NCBI GenBank assembly: GCA_030704615.1
Contig: CM060731.1
Coordinates: 65,824,756 to 65,888,755 of the forward strand
Direction: 5' to 3'
Origin: Takakia lepidozioides
Taxonomy: Eukaryota > Streptophyta > Takakiopsida > Takakiales > Takakiaceae
DNA length: 64,000 nt
In this document: in pieces, positions 60,544 to 64,000 of the stretch
Position numbering within the stretch: position 1 is the stretch's first letter
Layout: each line of letters opens with the position of its first letter
Notes under the pieces: generated by a model
What the model saw: the letters and a program-made list of their open reading frames with translations, nothing else
What the model was told of the DNA's origin: nothing
Databases searched by the model: none
Position numbers and translations under genes: made by a program

Positions 60544-63500
60544 CAGGATGCCCATAGTTGTGCCTAGAAACTCCACTTTAATTCGTGCTCTTGTTAATGT
60601 CACCATTCCTGCCATGACCCAAGCCGTGGTTAAATCAGACGCGTTTATGTCCTGAATGAAGCTCATTTTCTTGAGGTAGAAGGCTGGCGGAGGTTCACTG
60701 CTCTCAAGCATTATTTAATTGCCACTGGCGTGATTAATAGGGGATATAAACATGAAGTGAAGTTGTTAATTGCTAATCCTGAACGTTTTCCTGTGATCAT
60801 TAAGAAGGGCCAAGTTCTAGCCTGCATTACGGCCTTACCAATTGCAGAACTTCAAGGGGTCCAGGCTGGTTTTGGTCTAGAGGCCTTGGGGATTAAACAT
60901 GGTCCCATAGATGTTGTTGTTGCTTTTGCTGCAATAATCCCGCCCCCTCTCCCTGATCTCAGCCCTGAAGGTAAGACTGCCCTCACTACAATTCTTTCTG
61001 AAATTAAGCTAGGTACTTCTCTTTCCTCTAGCCAAAAAAGGAAAGTTGAAATGCTTGTGGCTAAAAATCTTGACATCTTCAGCTTGGGCCTTACTGATTT
61101 AGGCAGAACTTCCATTCTCAAGCATGATGTTATTACTGAAGGACCTCCTGTCAAACAATTTGCCTATCGTGAGAGTATCAAGGAGCATGCTATAGTTCAG
61201 GAAGAGGTGCAGAAAATGTTGGATGCTGGTGTTATCAAGCCATCAGTTTCTTTCACCTTGGACTAGTCCCATTGTCCTGATTGGTAAGAAAGATAGTTTC
61301 ACCCGCTTTTGTGTTGACTTCATGAAGTTGAATGAGGTCATCAAAAAGGACTCATATCCCTTGCCTAGAATCAATGAAACCTTGAATCAGCATGGTGCTA
61401 CCATTTTCTCATCTCTAGATATTGTATCTGGTTTCTGGCAAGTTCCTCTATCCGATGCAGCCAAGGAAAAAACCTCATTTGTCTGCAGAATGGGGTGAAT
61501 GCAGGGTTGATTGCACCAAAATGATCGTTACCGACACAATTTTAGATAACTGCAGTTGATGGTGTCATCAATTGAATTTGAATTAACTCATTAAAAGCAG
61601 CAAATATATATTTCATTGGATTCCTAGCTTCAATACGCACCCATAGCAACTCTCGATAAGAAATGACTCTGCTATGGACTTTTGAACACCGTCATTGTGG
61701 ACTGTTACCGCAGTGAATGGAATTACAGTAGACTCAAGTTCTCATATGTGCCATTGGTGAATTCCATTGAAATTTGGACTTAAGGTGGCTATTTTGGTCC
61801 ACATTATAGGTATGGATTTGAAGTGGCAAATCATTTGTCATTTGACTCATATGGGCTAATATATGTCAAACAAATAGGCGTTTTTTTGAAAAGTCCATAG
61901 CTCATATTGTTTTTTGGATTTTGGGTGTCATTTTCTTTTTTAGCAGTATAAAAACCTATAATCTTCAATGGCTAGGTGGTATATTGAATAATTTTTAGTT
62001 TTTCATAATTTTTCTAAATAATAGACTAAAATAATTAATAAATTATATCTTTAATATTTGGGGTAAAACTCTTTACTAAATGTGTTCAATATACCATTAT
62101 CTATCACTAAAAGAATATTTTGGATAATATCATCAACTTTTTGTTTTTTGGTCATAGACTTTCATGGAGCAGGATCTGCCGTTTTTGGTCCACTCAACCC
62201 TGCAACTGCCCAATGGGCAAATACCTGTATGAGACCATGCCCTTTGGACTTTGCAATGCCACGTCCACTTTCCAGCGCCTCATGGACATTGTTTTGGGAA
62301 ATCTGCGATGGGAATGTGCCCTGATTTGTATAGATGATATCAATGTTTACTCAGTCAGCTTTAATGCCTATCTCATTGACTTGCAACGTATATTCAGCAA
62401 GTTACGCACTGCAGGCTTGAAAGTTAAACCCAAGAAGTGTGAGCTGTTCATGCCTGAATTGCACTTTCTTGGCCATGACCTGTCCAAAGATGGTTTATTT
62501 CTTTCTACTAAACTTGAGGCTGTATGGGGCTTCCCAATTCCTAGGGATAAATATTGTATCAAATCATTTCTAGGCCTAGCTTCTTATTATAGGCGATTCA
62601 GTAAGGACTTTACCAAGCTTGCTCATCCTCTAACCAAAATGTTGCTGAAGGATGTCAGGTTTGAATGGACATTTTCTCAACAGGCTGCCTTTAATAAGCT
62701 TCGCAAGGCTTTGTGTTCTACACACATCCTCATGTTTCCTAACTTTGAATTACCTTTCAAGCTGCAAACTGATGCTTCCGATGTTGCCATTTCTGCCATC
62801 TTGTGTTAAGTTGTAGAGGACAAGGAACATGTTATAGCCTATCTCTCTCGCCGCCTAGATCGTCATGAGAAGAATTATTCCATCTCTGATAAGGAGGGGC
62901 CTGGCTTTGGTTTTTGGAGTTAAACATTTCAGGCAATACTTGCATGGCAGCCAATTTGTGGTTGAGACTAATCATCTTCCACTTAAAGCTTTTATTAAGT
63001 CTCGGGAGCTTCATGGTAGACTTGCTAGGTGGGCCACGTATTTGCAGGAGTTCAACATGGGCATTGTTTACAAGATGGGCAAGGAAAACACCAATGCTGA
63101 TGCATTAACACGTGTTGATCTTCCTATTAGCAGGCCATTACTCACCTTGGATGACCTTGCTGCTGATGCAGATCGCCCCCCAGATCGCCCTCGTGTTCTC
63201 AATCTCCTTTGTGCAGATCAGCAGCCTTTGGATTTTGATTCATGTGGCAGCCTTGCTGCATAGGGCTGGTCTAGCCTTCTTGATGATCCTGGTTGAATTA
63301 TTCATGTGTTAGTATGTGTGGTGGATTTATCGCTTAGAGAGAATTTGGATGGTTTGGTGGAAGTTCCTTGTTGTGTATCAGTTTCTCTCTTTCATAGGCC
63401 CCTAAGTTTGTTGTAATTCAGCTGTTGCACTCTGGTGTGACTATTGGCTTGAAATTCAAGGCTTGATTTGGCTGTCCATGAGTAGTAACAAATGAGGTGA

Positions 63501-64000
63501 AGGCAACCTGGCTAGAGATCATAGTTGCAGGCACTCCAGACCACATTCTCTAAAGCCCATTGTCTACCTCTTATGTGCAGTACAGTCATGGATGATCAGC
63601 TACATGTTACGCTACTCCAGCAATGCCAATCTGGGCGTTTGCCAGCCGGCCTTTCCGAGTCCTTACGTAAACAAATTCTTTATCATGTGTCTTCTCACCA
63701 CTACATGGGTGACAAGTTGTTCAAGGAAATCACTCGAGGGGGTGTGTCGTGCTATTTGGAGGTGCTACCACGGAGCCAGCTGAATGCTTTATTGGAGTGT
63801 TTCCATTGTTCCTTGTATGTCGGTCACCTTGGTATCAAGAAGACCGTGGCCCGCATCCAAGAGGTTTATTATTGGCTGGGAATTCACCGGATGTTACAGA
63901 ATTCATCTCTAAGTGTGAAGGTTGTCGTGCTAACATTGCTCTCCCTAGGGCCCGGATATTGTATGAGCTGCAGCCCTTGTCTGTTACACATGCTTTTGCT
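60544..64000 (+). mobile_element. second Ty3/gypsy pol, decayed, running off the window
   Basis: On the plus strand: a pre-RT region (60544-61266, with FPVIIKKGQVLA and VKQFAYRESIKEHAIVQEEV), the first half of RT (61223-61494: FCVDFMKLNEVIKKDSYPLP, IFSSLDIVSGFWQVPL), a nested TIR element (61495-62211), the second half of RT (62212 on: YLYETMPFGLCNATSTFQRL, CIDDINVYS in place of YxDD, FLGLASYYRRFSKDF), RNase H (FELPFKLQTDASDVAISAIL, then RQYLHGSQFVVETNHLPLKA, MGKENTNADALTRV) and an H2C2 integrase head near 63585-63910 (GHLGIKKTVARIQEVYYWLG). Stops and frameshifts at 61265, 62808 and 62920 show decay. Gag and protease are not visible upstream, so the copy is also 5'-deleted. Confidence 0.9.
61495..62211. 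mobile_element. 717-bp TIR element nested in the gypsy reverse transcriptase
   Basis: The segment interrupts the RT between CRMG and KYLYE. AATGGG lies on both sides (61489-61494 and 62212-62217), a target duplication. The inner ends are inverted: the left has TGCAGGGTTGATTGCACCAAAA and the right, on the other strand, TGCAGGGTTGAGTGGACCAAAA, each a few bases in from the junction. The interior is AT-rich with no transposase. The superfamily is uncertain because the exact ends, and hence the duplication length, can be drawn two ways. Confidence 0.8.

Overview
The window is nuclear DNA of a land plant, most likely a fern or another seed-free vascular plant. The reasons are a plant-type PIEZO gene with plant splice sites, Arabidopsis-type telomere motifs (AAACCCT), and intergenic space crowded with decayed LTR elements, LINEs and small TIR elements. 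The species cannot be named from the sequence alone.

Region 1 (1-23.2 kb, + strand) is one complete PIEZO mechanosensitive-channel gene. I could join 22 exons in frame, from an ATG at 321 to a TAG at 23183-23185, giving about 2,650 aa. A 20-codon upstream ORF stops 3 nt before the ATG, and a 26-nt palindrome lies just inside the coding start. Copies of one LINE family sit in introns 17, 19 and 21, in both orientations.

Region 2 (23.2-37.8 kb) is mostly non-genic. It holds a LINE zinc-knuckle fragment, a Ty3/gypsy integrase remnant between ~122-bp LTR-like repeats, a TATA-driven gene for an 80-aa secreted cysteine-rich peptide (31.3-31.5 kb, - strand), a hAT-type element, a degraded HUH-endonuclease-like fragment and a PIF/Harbinger-type element.

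Region 3 (37.8-44.1 kb, - strand) is the most unusual part. It is a decayed Ty3/gypsy element whose order is gag, cytosine-5 DNA methyltransferase domain, reverse transcriptase, RNase H, integrase, PHD finger. A 797-bp CACTA-type element with a TGT target duplication is nested in its integrase.

Region 4 (44.1-53.3 kb) is repeat-dominated: a GC-rich stretch with a T-tract, AT-rich DNA, a purine-skewed ~250-bp tandem repeat (48.0-49.2 kb) and an array of palindromic ~80-bp units (49.5-51.06 kb) bracketed by ~90-bp direct repeats.

Region 5 (53.3-60.2 kb) has a multi-exon gene for an unrecognised protein with a C-terminal membrane anchor (+), and an intron-containing polysaccharide (chitin-type) deacetylase gene or pseudogene (-). 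The latter has two apparent GC-AG introns and a one-base frame break near its 3' end.

Region 6 (60.4-64 kb, +) has an interstitial telomeric tract followed by a second Ty3/gypsy pol. Its reverse transcriptase is split by a 717-bp TIR element with an AATGGG target duplication, and it runs off the end of the window.
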